A stretch of 64,000 nucleotides of DNA from Lutibacter sp. A64. Its GTDB lineage: Bacteria > Bacteroidota > Bacteroidia > Flavobacteriales > Flavobacteriaceae. The DNA lies in NCBI RefSeq assembly GCF_022429565.1, contig NZ_CP092487.1:3738001-3802000 (forward strand), read 5' to 3'. The position numbers and the translations under genes were made by a program. Numbering within the stretch: position 1 is the first letter of the stretch; the number at the start of each line of letters is the position of its first letter. The notes under the pieces are model-generated. The model saw only the letters and a program-made list of their open reading frames with translations, ran no database searches and was not told the DNA's origin. Shown one piece after another: positions 17,294-27,524 of this stretch.

Positions 17294-18587
17294 TTTTTCT
17301 TATTTTTTGTTCCACCTTTTCAGATAATCTTTTAGAAAGTATTGGAGTTATTAATGTTTTTTGCGGTTTGTTTTTTGTGTTTTCTATTAAAGTAGGTTTT
17401 AAGTTGCTCTCTGTTTTATCTAAAAAAAGTTTAGAGTCAAATTCGAGTTGTTCTTTTTGAGCGTTTTCTGCTATTTTTCGTTGTATAGTTCCTTCTTTTA
17501 ATTGATTTAAAAAACCACCACTTTTTTCAATATCCTTAAAAATTAGTAAAGCTTTTTCTGCTAATTGTTTGGTTAAAGATTCAATATAGTAAGAGTCTTC
17601 AGTGGTATCTTTTTTATCTTTAAACTGCTGTATAAGGTCTAAGAGTTGTTGTTGATCTTCGGTGAATTTATGCGAACTATTATATTCATCTATGTTAATT
17701 GTATTTGCACCTCCTAAAACAGCACTTACAGTTTCGGATGTTAAACGAAATGTGTTTATTGAAGTGTTGAATAAAGTTTTATTTCTTAAACTTGGTGTTG
17801 TGTAAATTTTAGCAATGGCAGAAGTATTGTAGTTGCTTAATATTAAATTATAAAGGTATCGAAAAGCTCTAATTTTAGCTATTTCAAAAAAATAATTGCT
17901 TCCTATGGAAAATTTAAATTGAATGGTATTTGCAATTTCGCTACCGTATTTTGTTAAATATTCATTTGCATGCGCTAGCGCGTAGGCAATTTGTTGTGTG
18001 GTATTAGCGCCAGCATTTTGGTATGTGATTGCATCAACGCTTAAAATAAATGTTTTAGGGTTGTTTTTTATAAAACTTTCAAGTAATGAAAAATTGTTAT
18101 TAGACGTTTTAAACCAGTTTCCGGTTTTGGTTAAATTACCAATAGGATCAATATTTAAATAAAAAGTTTCAGCTTGTAAAGTGTTATAAAGTTCATTGAT
18201 GAAGTTTTCAGATAAAAAGTTTAAATCAAAATGAAATTCAATATTAATTTTCAATAAATTTTTAAATACTTCTAAAGTATTAAAAGCTTGTGTAGCTTTA
18301 AATAAAATTGCGGTTATGCCTTTTTTTATAGCTGATTGTGCTTCAGAATTAGCTGTGGTTTCTGATGTTATAACAATGGTTTTACAGGTTTTAAAACCTG
18401 TTTCGGGTGTTGGAACAACTACTTTTTCAAAAGTGTCTGCATGGTAAAAGGGTTTTATTGTAATACCTTCAGTTGTTTTTGTTAAAAGTGTTTTGTTGTA
18501 ATCTGCTCCGTCTAATTCAAATTGAATTTTTTGTTTCCAAGCGGCCGCAGAACTTGTTTGAAATTCATTTGTTAAAAAATTAGACAT
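17283..18587 (-). CDS. mutA: Methylmalonyl-CoA mutase small (beta) subunit-like protein
   Basis: The 434-residue protein begins like Bacteroidetes MutA: WKQKIQFELDGADYNKTLLTKTTEGITIKPFYH. It continues with the barrel strands DPIGNLTKTGNW, ILSVDAITYQNAGANTTQQIAYALAHANEYL and FFEIAKIRAFRYLY. The small subunit is normally non-catalytic and dimerises with the cobalamin-bearing large subunit to turn methylmalonyl-CoA into succinyl-CoA. Its only neighbouring partner is the truncated protein just downstream. The order udk - septum initiator - mutA is the usual flavobacterial one. Confidence 0.85.
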   Translation of the reverse strand: MSNFLTNEFQTSSAAAWKQKIQFELDGADYNKTLLTKTTEGITIKPFYHADTFEKVVVPTPETGFKTCKTIVITSETTANSEAQSAIKKGITAILFKATQAFNTLEVFKNLLKINIEFHFDLNFLSENFINELYNTLQAETFYLNIDPIGNLTKTGNWFKTSNNNFSLLESFIKNNPKTFILSVDAITYQNAGANTTQQIAYALAHANEYLTKYGSEIANTIQFKFSIGSNYFFEIAKIRAFRYLYNLILSNYNTSAIAKIYTTPSLRNKTLFNTSINTFRLTSETVSAVLGGANTINIDEYNSSHKFTEDQQQLLDLIQQFKDKKDTTEDSYYIESLTKQLAEKALLIFKDIEKSGGFLNQLKEGTIQRKIAENAQKEQLEFDSKLFLDKTESNLKPTLIENTKNKPQKTLITPILSKRLSEKVEQKIRKNEA

Positions 18588-18627
18588 AGTTTTAAGTGTT
18601 GAATAAGTATGAAATAAAAGTACGTTA

Positions 18628-18945
18628 TTATTTTGCTATGGTGTCATATTGTATGATATAAATTTCTTCGTTTTCTTTTTTCATTTTGTATTCTTCTCTA
18701 GCAAATTTTTCTAATTCTTCAGTATCATCAAGGTTTTTAATTAATTCGTCGTCTTTTTTAATTTCATTAATATAATACTCTTTTTCGCTTTTAAGTTTTT
18801 CAATTTCTAGGTTAAACTCTCTATGGTTAAGCCAAGAATTTTCATCAAAAAAGGTCATCCAAATTATAAATGTTACTAGAATTAACACATATTTGTTTGA
18901 GATGAATTTTACAATTGGTTTGTTTAGAAACTGCTTTAATTTCAT
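18628..18945 (-). CDS. Septum formation initiator family protein (DivIC/FtsB-like)
   Basis: This 105-residue protein has one membrane helix at about residues 18-34. A charged coiled coil follows (residues 42-75, rich in Glu and Lys), and then the motif ELEKFAREEYKMKKENEEIYII that is typical of DivIC/FtsB. Such proteins form a trimeric division complex with FtsL and FtsQ at the septum. It starts four bases after the uridine kinase stop, so the two are co-transcribed. Confidence 0.88.
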   Translation of the reverse strand: MKLKQFLNKPIVKFISNKYVLILVTFIIWMTFFDENSWLNHREFNLEIEKLKSEKEYYINEIKKDDELIKNLDDTEELEKFAREEYKMKKENEEIYIIQYDTIAK

Positions 18946-18949
18946 TAAA

Positions 18950-19555
18950 TTACAATTTATGACTTATAACGGTTCTAACGATGTCGATAGCTACGGTATT
19001 GTATCTGTCGTTTGGAATAATAATGTCTGCATAGTTTTTAGTTGGTTCAATAAATTGTTGATGCATAGGTTTTAGAGTGTTTTGGTATCGTGTTAATACT
19101 TCATTTACATCTCTGCCTCGTTCTTCAATATCTCGCCTAACCCTTCTAATTAAACGTTCGTCAGTATCTGCATGAACAAATATTTTAATATCGAAAATAT
19201 CGCGTAATTCTTTGTTGTTAAAAATTAAAATTCCTTCAACAATTATTACTTTCCGTGGGTGTGTAATTAGCGTGTCTATAGTGCGGTCGTGGGTAACAAA
19301 AGAATAGACGGGTTGCTCAATAATTTCTCCTTTTCTAAGTGCTTTTAAGTGACTTACCAATAAATCGAAATCGATAGCTTTTGGGTGGTCAAAATTAATT
19401 TTTTTTCGTTCTTCATAACTTAAATTATGAGTTGCATGGTAGTATGAGTCTTGTGAAATAACACAAACTTCATCTGCGGGTAATTCGTTTAGTATTTGGT
19501 TTACTACGGTTGTTTTACCACTTCCTGTTCCTCCGGCAATTCCTATTATTAACAT
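18950..19555 (-). CDS. udk: Uridine kinase
   Basis: The 201-residue P-loop kinase has Walker A GGTGSGKTT at residues 8-16. The uridine/cytidine kinase motifs FDHPKAIDFDLL, YSFVTHDR, EGILIF and HADTDERLIRRVRRDIEERGR are all present. It phosphorylates uridine and cytidine for pyrimidine salvage. It is the first gene of the minus-strand unit udk - divIC - mutase pair - trpB, whose gaps are 4, 40, -11 and 26 bases. Confidence 0.95.
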   Translation of the reverse strand: MLIIGIAGGTGSGKTTVVNQILNELPADEVCVISQDSYYHATHNLSYEERKKINFDHPKAIDFDLLVSHLKALRKGEIIEQPVYSFVTHDRTIDTLITHPRKVIIVEGILIFNNKELRDIFDIKIFVHADTDERLIRRVRRDIEERGRDVNEVLTRYQNTLKPMHQQFIEPTKNYADIIIPNDRYNTVAIDIVRTVISHKL

Positions 19556-19709
19556 CTATTTTTTTATATATTTTTACAAATTTAGGGAATATTAAACAAG
19601 AAATAATAATCAGTTGTTGAAAAATAGTGATTCGAAAAAAAACAAATCCTTTTTACCTTTAAAAAATACGTGTTTTAAATATCTTTTGTGCTAGGTTTAA
19701 AATGTATAA

Positions 19710-19859
19710 TTAACTGCTGTAATTTTTTAAAAAATCTTCAAAAGGCATCGGTATTAATTTTTTTGAAGAATAATAATCTAAATATGTTTTGTAATCTTTT
19801 AATGCTATAGGGTTTGTTTGTTTTGTTGTAGAGGAATTTTGTGAGGAATTGCTGCTCAT
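19710..19859 (-). CDS. Small hypothetical protein, 49 residues
   Basis: The ATG at 19857-19859 opens a 49-codon frame ending at TAA. The product has a Ser/Asn/Thr-rich start (MSSNSSQNSSTT) followed by a compact, protein-like segment with ALKDYKTYLDYY and IPMPFEDFLKNY. The alternation of aromatic and charged residues, in a region otherwise full of stops, suggests a real coding sequence. I do not recognise a family. No clear promoter is visible, and it may be expressed separately from udk downstream. Confidence 0.45.
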   Translation of the reverse strand: MSSNSSQNSSTTKQTNPIALKDYKTYLDYYSSKKLIPMPFEDFLKNYSS

Positions 19860-20106
19860 AAATTAAATAATTAAGGGGGTTTTGTTATTGTGTTAAAATT
19901 TAAAATTGTTGTATTTTTTTTAAAAAAAGTTAAAATATGAAAAAATATTGTAAAATATTTAAATAAAATGAATATTTATTAAGATTTGTGTTTTTTTAAA
20001 TGAGGTTTGGTGTTTAAGATGCTAAATTGTTTTTAAGATGTGAAAATAGCACTAAAATGGTACTGAATTTTAAATAAATGAAGCCGTAGAGTTTCTTTAA
20101 AAGCAA

Positions 20107-20136
20107 TTGCTATTCAATATTAATTGGTTATTTTTG
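20107..20136 (+). promoter_or_regulatory. Promoter of the rfb nucleotide-sugar operon
   Basis: TTG at 20107-20109, a 19-base spacer and TATTTTTG at 20129-20136 match the Bacteroidetes -33/-7 promoter at the ideal spacing. The predicted start near 20143 leaves a 5' leader of about 75 bases before rfbA. Confidence 0.7.
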
Positions 20137-20217
20137 TTGAAATCTAGATTTTAAATACTAAAGTGTAGAATTTCCGTTTTTAAATTATGAAATGGTTGAA
20201 ATAATAAATAGTTACAA

Positions 20218-21093
20218 ATGAAAGGAATAATTTTAGCAGGGGGTTCAGGAACACGCTTATATCCAATAACTAAAGGTACTTCAAAACAATTGTTGGCTAT
20301 TTATGATAAGCCTATGATTTATTATCCGCTTTCTATTTTAATGCTTTCTGGAATAACAGAAATATTAATAATTTCAACTCCTCAAGATTTACCGAATTTT
20401 AAAAAATTATTGGGAAATGGTAAATCCATTGGAATGCGGTTTGAATATGTTGAACAGCCATCTCCAGATGGATTAGCACAAGCGTTTATTTTAGGAGAAA
20501 AATTTATTGGAGATGATGATGTTTGTTTAATTCTAGGAGATAATATTTTTTATGGTGCAGGTATGGAAAAGCGTTTAAACGATGCTGTTTTATCTGTAAA
20601 AGAAAATAAGAAAGCAACAATTTTTGGGTATTATGTGCAAGATCCAAATAGATATGGAGTCGCAGAATTTGATGCAGAAAAAAATGTATTAAGCATTGAA
20701 GAGAAACCAGAAAAACCTAAAAGCAATTATGCTGTTGTGGGCTTGTATTTTTATCCGAATAGTGTAGTTAAAATTGCTAAAAATATAAAGCCAAGTAAAC
20801 GTGGCGAATTAGAAATTACAACGGTAAACCAAACCTATTTAGAACAGAAAAATTTAAAATTAGAATTGTTAGGAAGAGGTTATGCTTGGTTAGATACGGG
20901 AACTCAAGATTCTCTTTTAGAGGCTTCTAATTTTATTCAAACTATTGAAAAACGACAAGGTTTAAAAATTGCTTGTATAGAAGAAATTGCTTTTCAAATG
21001 GGCTATATAAATAAGGAAGAGTTATTGTTACTAGCAGAAGAATATAAAAATAATAGTTACGGCCAGTATTTATTGAATTTAGCAAGGCGATGA
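20218..21093 (+). CDS. rfbA: Glucose-1-phosphate thymidylyltransferase
   Basis: The 291-residue enzyme has the nucleotidyltransferase motif GGSGTRLYP at residues 8-16, then [27 protein letters not shown] and [20 protein letters not shown]. It makes dTDP-glucose from dTTP and glucose-1-phosphate, the first step to dTDP-L-rhamnose. It heads a run of sugar-nucleotide genes in the order rfbA-C-D-B and has its own strong promoter. Confidence 0.96.
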   Translation: MKGIILAGGSGTRLYPITKGTSKQLLAIYDKPMIYYPLSILMLSGITEILIISTPQDLPNFKKLLGNGKSIGMRFEYVEQPSPDGLAQAFILGEKFIGDDDVCLILGDNIFYGAGMEKRLNDAVLSVKENKKATIFGYYVQDPNRYGVAEFDAEKNVLSIEEKPEKPKSNYAVVGLYFYPNSVVKIAKNIKPSKRGELEITTVNQTYLEQKNLKLELLGRGYAWLDTGTQDSLLEASNFIQTIEKRQGLKIACIEEIAFQMGYINKEELLLLAEEYKNNSYGQYLLNLARR

Positions 21094-21134
21094 TTAGGAG
21101 TTGTTTATGAGATGTAGAAGTGAAGATGAAATAA

Positions 21135-21176
21135 ATTTATTGAGGTTTAGCGGTGTTGAGAGCTAAACCAATAAAT
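21135..21176 (+). repeat. Inverted repeat between rfbA and rfbC
   Basis: ATTTATTGAGGTTTAGC and GCTAAACCAATAAAT pair over about 15 bp with a two-base bulge and a 10-base loop. No T run follows, so it is not a normal terminator. It may stabilise or process the transcript, or be a remnant of a dispersed repeat in this 114-base gap. Confidence 0.45.
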
Positions 21177-21207
21177 ATCAACAGAGAACTAGAATTAACA
21201 AATTTTA

Positions 21208-21780
21208 ATGGAATTTATAAGAACAAATATACCAGAAGTAGTACTTTGTAAACCAACTGTTTTTAAAGATGATAGAGGTTATTTTTATGAAGTTTTTAAA
21301 AAAGAGTCTTTTGAAAAATTTATTGGTTATAGCGTAGATTTTTGTCAAGATAATGAAGCAAAATCTTCAAAAGGAGTACTGCGTGGTTTGCATTATCAAT
21401 TACCACCTTTTGCACAATCTAAATTGGTGCGAGTTATAAAAGGAAAAGTATTGGATGTGGTAGTTGATATTAGAAAAAACTCTAAAACATTTGGCGAGAA
21501 AGTTATTGTTGAATTAAGTGAAGAAAATAAACACCAACTTTTTGTTCCTAAAGGATTTGCACACGGGTATTTAACTTTAAGCGATGATACTATTTTCTGT
21601 TATAAAGTAGATGCTTATTACAATAAAAAAGCAGAAAGAGGTATTTTGTATAACGACCAAGAACTTGCTATTGATTGGGGTTTTTCTGAAGATAAGTTAA
21701 TTATTTCAGAAAAAGATAAAGTACAAGTGCCTTTTAACAAAGCCGATTTATTTGAACCAACTTTTAAGATGTATGAATAA
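21208..21780 (+). CDS. rfbC: dTDP-4-dehydrorhamnose 3,5-epimerase
   Basis: This 190-residue RmlC cupin has FKDDRGYFYEVFKKESFE and the catalytic block GVLRGLHYQLPP, with His and Arg. KVLDVVVDIRKNSKTFG and FVPKGFAHGYLTLSDD are also conserved. It epimerises dTDP-4-keto-6-deoxyglucose at C3 and C5. Its end overlaps the preferred rfbD start by eight bases. Confidence 0.95.
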   Translation: MEFIRTNIPEVVLCKPTVFKDDRGYFYEVFKKESFEKFIGYSVDFCQDNEAKSSKGVLRGLHYQLPPFAQSKLVRVIKGKVLDVVVDIRKNSKTFGEKVIVELSEENKHQLFVPKGFAHGYLTLSDDTIFCYKVDAYYNKKAERGILYNDQELAIDWGFSEDKLIISEKDKVQVPFNKADLFEPTFKMYE

Positions 21781-22633
21781 TGTTTTAATAACGGGTGCAA
21801 ATGGTCAATTAGGGATTTCTTTACAAAGTATTGCAGAAAATTATCCGAATTATACTTGTTTTTTTGCAACTAAAAGTGTGTTAGATATTTCAGATTTTAA
21901 TGCTGTTTCAAATTTTGTTAACGAGAATAAAATAAATATAATTATTAACTGTGCAGCATATACTGCTGTAGATAAGGCAGAAGATGAATTTGGCTTAGCA
22001 ACTGAAATTAATCATTTGGCAGTAGAAAATTTAGCAGAAGTTTCTAAAAAGTATACTATTAAATTAATTCATATTTCAACAGATTATGTTTTTGATGGAT
22101 ATTCAAAAATACCTTATCTAGAAACAGCTACTACAAACCCTACAAATAATTATGGTAAGTCTAAATTAGAGGGTGAAAACGCTTTGTTGAAAGTAAATCC
22201 AGAAAATTCGGTGATTATAAGAACATCTTGGTTGTATTCTTTACACGGAACAAATTTTGTAAAAACTATGTTAAGGTTATTTAAAAGTAATAAAACTGTA
22301 AAAGTAGTTTCAGATCAAATAGGTTCTCCAACAAATGCTAATGATTTGGCAAATTTTTTATTTACAATAATTCCAAGTATAAAAAATAAAGAAGTTGAAA
22401 CATATCATTATTCAAATAAAGGAACTTGTAGCTGGTTTCAATTTGCACAAGAAATAGCAAAAATAACCAATAGTGAGTGTACTATAGTTCCAATTTTATC
22501 AAAAGATTTTAATTCAAAAGTAAAAAGGCCAAAATATAGTTTGTTAAATACTGATAAAGTACAGCAAGTATTTAAAGTTGAAATACTATCTTGGCAAGAT
22601 TCTTTAAAACAATGTTTAAATAAAATTAAGTAA
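21773..22633 (+). CDS. rfbD: dTDP-4-dehydrorhamnose reductase
   Basis: The 286-residue SDR enzyme has VLITGANGQLGISL at its N terminus, the YxxxK motif in NNYGKSKLEGE, and DYVFDGYS. It reduces dTDP-4-keto-rhamnose to dTDP-L-rhamnose. An in-frame ATG exists at 21752, but starting at 21773 places the Rossmann strand directly at the N terminus and gives the usual short overlap with rfbC, so I chose the latter. Confidence 0.94.
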   Translation: MNNVLITGANGQLGISLQSIAENYPNYTCFFATKSVLDISDFNAVSNFVNENKINIIINCAAYTAVDKAEDEFGLATEINHLAVENLAEVSKKYTIKLIHISTDYVFDGYSKIPYLETATTNPTNNYGKSKLEGENALLKVNPENSVIIRTSWLYSLHGTNFVKTMLRLFKSNKTVKVVSDQIGSPTNANDLANFLFTIIPSIKNKEVETYHYSNKGTCSWFQFAQEIAKITNSECTIVPILSKDFNSKVKRPKYSLLNTDKVQQVFKVEILSWQDSLKQCLNKIK

Positions 22634-22636
22634 ATT

Positions 22637-23647
22637 ATGAATTCTATTTTAGTTACAGGTGGAGCTGGATTTATCGGCTCAAATTTAGTCGAATATTTAG
22701 TTGCTAAGTATCCAGATTTTAAAATTGTAGTTGTAGATTCTTTAACGTATGCCGGCGATATAGAAAATTTAGATGCAGTAAAAAAATTGAAGAATTTTAC
22801 TTTTGTACATGGTTCTATTTGCGATCGTGGTTTAATGGAACGTGTGTTTGAACATTATATAGTACACGGGGTTATTCATTTAGCTGCAGAATCTCACGTA
22901 GATAATTCAATAAGTAAACCAGATGTTTTTATAGAAACCAATGTTAAAGGAACATTTACGTTAATAGATGTAGCTTACAAATATTGGATGGAAAAGCCAT
23001 TTGTGTATAAAAATGGGTTTGAAAATGCACGATTTTTACATGTTTCAACAGATGAGGTTTATGGAACTTTAGGTGAAACCGGATTGTTTACAGAAGAAAC
23101 TCCGTATGCACCTAACTCTCCTTATAGTGCTTCAAAAGCAAGTAGTGATATGATTGTTAGAAGTTACCACCATACCTATGGTATGAACACAGTTATTACA
23201 AATTGTTCTAATAATTATGGTCCACATCAACACGATGAAAAATTAATACCAACAGTAATTAGAAAGGCATTAGCTGGGGAAGAAATTCCTATCTATGGTG
23301 ATGGAAAAAATATTAGAGATTGGCTTTATGTTTTAGATCATTGTAAAGGGATTGATATGGTTTATGACTATGGGAAAAGTGGCGAAGTGTATAATATTGG
23401 CGGAAAAAATGAACGTAATAACAATTATATCGCAACTAAAATATGTGAGTTGTTAGATGATTTAGTGCCAAAAGAAACAAGTTATAAAGATCAAATTAAA
23501 TATGTAGAGGACAGAGCTGGTCACGATTTTAGATATGCCATTGATGCTAGTAAAATTGAAAATGAATTAGGTTGGAAAGCAGCTGAAAACTTTGAGTCTG
23601 GGATATTAAAAACGGTTGAGTGGTATATTAACAAGTATAAAGGTTAA
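22637..23647 (+). CDS. rfbB: dTDP-glucose 4,6-dehydratase
   Basis: The 336-residue SDR enzyme has VTGGAGFIGSNLVEYL, HLAAESHVDNSI, the active-site region STDEVYGTL, YSASKASSDM with the YxxxK pair, and RDWLYVLDHCKGI. It makes dTDP-4-keto-6-deoxyglucose. It completes the four-gene rhamnose set, starting three bases after rfbD. Confidence 0.96.
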   Translation: MNSILVTGGAGFIGSNLVEYLVAKYPDFKIVVVDSLTYAGDIENLDAVKKLKNFTFVHGSICDRGLMERVFEHYIVHGVIHLAAESHVDNSISKPDVFIETNVKGTFTLIDVAYKYWMEKPFVYKNGFENARFLHVSTDEVYGTLGETGLFTEETPYAPNSPYSASKASSDMIVRSYHHTYGMNTVITNCSNNYGPHQHDEKLIPTVIRKALAGEEIPIYGDGKNIRDWLYVLDHCKGIDMVYDYGKSGEVYNIGGKNERNNNYIATKICELLDDLVPKETSYKDQIKYVEDRAGHDFRYAIDASKIENELGWKAAENFESGILKTVEWYINKYKG

Positions 23648-23714
23648 GGTATTAGTTTTGATTTTGTCAACAAATTCGAAGCTAATAACTAATGAGTAGC
23701 AACCAAAAATAAAA

Positions 23715-24998
23715 ATGAAAAAACAAATAAAAATAGCAATTATAGGTTTAGGTTATGTAGGGTTGCCTTTAGCTAGGTTATTTGCAACTAAATATAATGT
23801 AATTGGTTTTGATATCAATAAAGAACGTATTGCTGAATTAAACAATGGGGTAGATAGTACTTTAGAGGTTTCAGAAGATGTTTTAAAAAATGTGCTTGTA
23901 ACAAATTCAGAAAGTGAAAAAGGGTTGTATTGTACTACTTCATTAGAAGATATAAAAGATTGTAATTATTATATTGTAACAGTGCCAACGCCAGTTGATA
24001 AAAAAAACAAGCCAGATCTAACTCCATTAATTAAATCGAGTGAAGCTGTTGCAAGTGTTTTAAAACAAAACGATATTGTTATTTACGAATCTACAGTTTA
24101 CCCAGGAGCAACAGAAGAAGTTTGTGTTCCAATTCTAGAAGAAATCTCAGGGCTTAATTTTAATAAAGATTTTTATGTTGGTTATTCTCCAGAACGTATT
24201 AATCCAGGAGATAAAGAACATACTGTTGATAAAATATTAAAAGTAACTTCGGGTTCAACGCATAAAATTGGTAAAAAAGTAGATGAGCTTTATACATCTG
24301 TAATTACCGCAGGAACACATTTAGCGCCAACAATTAAAGTTGCTGAAGCTGCAAAAGTGATAGAAAATTCGCAAAGAGATATTAATATTGCTTTTGTAAA
24401 CGAATTGGCAAAAATATTTAATCTATTAAAAATTGATACGCAAGCGGTATTGGAAGCTGCAGGTACAAAATGGAATTTTTTACCATTTAAACCTGGTTTA
24501 GTTGGCGGACATTGTATTGGTGTAGATCCATATTACTTGGCGCAAAAAGCACAAGAAGTTGGTTATCATCCAGAAATTATTTTAGCAGGTAGGAGAATGA
24601 ATGATAGTATGGGCAATTATGTAGCATCTGAAGTGGTAAAACTTTTAGTGCAACAAGATATTAAAGTAAAAAATTCAAGAATTTTAGTTCTAGGAATTAC
24701 TTTTAAAGAAAACTGTCCGGATGTTAGAAATACAAAAGTAGTAGATGTAATAGAAAATCTAAAAGAGTTTGGTACAGATGTTACTATTTTTGATCCTTGG
24801 GCAAATAGTGCAGAAGTTAAGCAAGAATATGGTATTGAAACATTTAGAAATATGCCTCAAAATAAATTTGATGGAATTGTATTAGCAGTTTCTCATAAAG
24901 AATTTTTAGAAATAGATTTTAATAAATATTTGAATCCGAAAGGAATTATATACGATGTAAAAGGTTTTTTGAATTGTAAAGTACAGGGGAAGCTGTAG
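23715..24998 (+). CDS. Nucleotide-sugar 6-dehydrogenase, WbpA/TviB type
   Basis: The 427-residue member of the UDP-glucose/GDP-mannose dehydrogenase family has [46 protein letters not shown] and the catalytic Cys in [16 protein letters not shown]. The PLARLF and SPERINPGD variants are typical of enzymes acting on UDP-N-acetylhexosamines. Together with the WlbA-like gene at 26436 it points to a UDP-GlcNAcA-derived acidic sugar. Substrate assignment is from motifs and context. Confidence 0.87.
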   Translation: MKKQIKIAIIGLGYVGLPLARLFATKYNVIGFDINKERIAELNNGVDSTLEVSEDVLKNVLVTNSESEKGLYCTTSLEDIKDCNYYIVTVPTPVDKKNKPDLTPLIKSSEAVASVLKQNDIVIYESTVYPGATEEVCVPILEEISGLNFNKDFYVGYSPERINPGDKEHTVDKILKVTSGSTHKIGKKVDELYTSVITAGTHLAPTIKVAEAAKVIENSQRDINIAFVNELAKIFNLLKIDTQAVLEAAGTKWNFLPFKPGLVGGHCIGVDPYYLAQKAQEVGYHPEIILAGRRMNDSMGNYVASEVVKLLVQQDIKVKNSRILVLGITFKENCPDVRNTKVVDVIENLKEFGTDVTIFDPWANSAEVKQEYGIETFRNMPQNKFDGIVLAVSHKEFLEIDFNKYLNPKGIIYDVKGFLNCKVQGKL

Positions 24999-25076
24999 GG
25001 CTGAAAACTATGACTAAGACTGAAGATTAAGTCAAAGTAAGATTCAAATTAAAAGTTAAACGATAATAAATTAATA

Positions 25077-26408
25077 ATGAATATAGTAGTAATAGGAACT
25101 GGATATGTAGGTTTAGTATCTGGTACTTGTTTTTCAGAAATGGGAAATAAAGTAACCTGTGTAGATATAGATACTAATAAAATTGAAAACTTAAAAAAAT
25201 CAATTCTTCCAATTTTTGAACCTGGTTTAGCGCCAATGGTGAAAAAAAATATTGAGAGAAATACACTTCAGTTTACAACAAATCTAAAAGAAGCATTGGT
25301 AGATGCTGAAATAGTTTTTATAGCTGTTGGTACTCCAATGGGCGATGATGGATCTGCAGATTTGCAATATGTGCTAAAAGTAGCCGAAAATATTGGTGAT
25401 CTTATGCAAAGAAACTTGGTAGTTGTAGATAAGTCAACTGTGCCAGTGGGTACGGCAGATAAAGTTAAAGAAACCATTCAAAAGCAACTTGATAAAAGAG
25501 GTATTGCTATTGAATTTGATATGGTTTCAAATCCTGAATTTTTAAAAGAAGGAGCTGCAATTAACGATTTTATGAAGCCAGATAGAGTGGTTATTGGTTA
25601 TGAAGGAGCAACTGCTTTAGAAAAAATGAAGCAATTGTATACACCATTCTGTATGTCTCATGAACGTTTTATAGCAATGGATATTCGATCTGCAGAAATG
25701 ACCAAATATGCGGCCAATGCTATGTTGGCAACAAAAATTTCATTTATGAATGAAATTGCTAATATTTGTGAAAAAGTAGGTGCAGATGCCAATCAGGTAC
25801 GTATTGGAATTGGTTCAGATAAAAGAATTGGTTACAGTTTTATTTATCCTGGTTGTGGTTATGGAGGCTCTTGTTTTCCTAAAGATGTAAAAGCATTAAA
25901 AAAAATAGCTGAAGATCATAATTATACTCCTAAATTAATAACTTCTGTTGAAGAGGTTAATGATGCTCAAAAATTAATTATTTCTGAAAAAATAGTTGAA
26001 AAATACGGAGAAGATTTAACAGGGAAAGTGTTTGCAGTTTGGGGATTGGCTTTTAAACCAGGAACAGATGATATGCGAGAAGCTCCGGCAATTTATATTA
26101 TAAAAGAATTGGTAAAAAGAGGTGCAACAATTAAGGCTTATGATCCAAAAGCGATGGAGGAAGCACAACTATTTTATTTAAAAGGAGTTGAAAATGTAGC
26201 TTATTTAAATTCTAAATACGAAACACTTCAAAAAGCAGATGCTATGTTGTTATTAACAGAATGGAAAGAATTTCGTTCACCAGATTTTGAAGAAATAAAA
26301 AAACAATTAAAAACACCTGTTATTTTTGATGGTAGAAATCAATATAATGTGTTTAATTTAGAAGAAAAAGGATTTGAATATTATCAAATAGGGAAACGAA
26401 ACAACTAA
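25077..26408 (+). CDS. ugd: UDP-glucose 6-dehydrogenase
   Basis: The 443-residue enzyme has IVVIGTGYVGLVSGTCFSE, KSTVPVGTADKV, SNPEFLKEGAAINDFMKPDR and the catalytic Cys in YGGSCFPKDVKAL. The SNPEFLKEG and SCFPKD variants are characteristic of true UDP-glucose dehydrogenase, unlike its neighbour. It makes UDP-glucuronate for surface polysaccharide. A 78-base gap with no clear promoter separates the two dehydrogenases. Confidence 0.92.
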   Translation: MNIVVIGTGYVGLVSGTCFSEMGNKVTCVDIDTNKIENLKKSILPIFEPGLAPMVKKNIERNTLQFTTNLKEALVDAEIVFIAVGTPMGDDGSADLQYVLKVAENIGDLMQRNLVVVDKSTVPVGTADKVKETIQKQLDKRGIAIEFDMVSNPEFLKEGAAINDFMKPDRVVIGYEGATALEKMKQLYTPFCMSHERFIAMDIRSAEMTKYAANAMLATKISFMNEIANICEKVGADANQVRIGIGSDKRIGYSFIYPGCGYGGSCFPKDVKALKKIAEDHNYTPKLITSVEEVNDAQKLIISEKIVEKYGEDLTGKVFAVWGLAFKPGTDDMREAPAIYIIKELVKRGATIKAYDPKAMEEAQLFYLKGVENVAYLNSKYETLQKADAMLLLTEWKEFRSPDFEEIKKQLKTPVIFDGRNQYNVFNLEEKGFEYYQIGKRNN

Positions 26409-27404
<996 letters not shown>

Positions 27405-27524
27405 TATAGTATAAAAGTCAAAAGTCAAAAAGTTGTGAAGAAGAAGTAAAACAAAGTTATTTTTCTTAATACTCAATACCAGAGACCAGATATCGGGTTT
27501 TTTAACTCAAAATAATTCCATAAA
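27405..27524. other. Intergenic tract with short direct repeats
   Basis: The 120-base gap holds AAAAGTCAAAAGTCAAAAAG, a run of a 7-base unit, and ATACTCAATACC followed by a GAGACCAGATATC string. Such low-complexity strings are common between flavobacterial surface-sugar genes. No terminator or promoter is clear. Confidence 0.4.

Larger units (their letters stand above)
19556..20217. other. 662-base divergent intergenic region
   Basis: The region lies between udk (minus) and rfbA (plus). It holds a 49-codon minus-strand open frame at 19710-19859 and the rfb promoter at 20107-20136. The remainder is very AT-rich with A and T runs, and I see no RNA gene or repeat in it. Confidence 0.6.

Noticed and set aside
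21752-21772. Upstream ATG for rfbD giving seven extra residues
   Set aside because: The Rossmann strand starts at the second Met, and the shorter start gives a normal 8-base overlap with rfbC.
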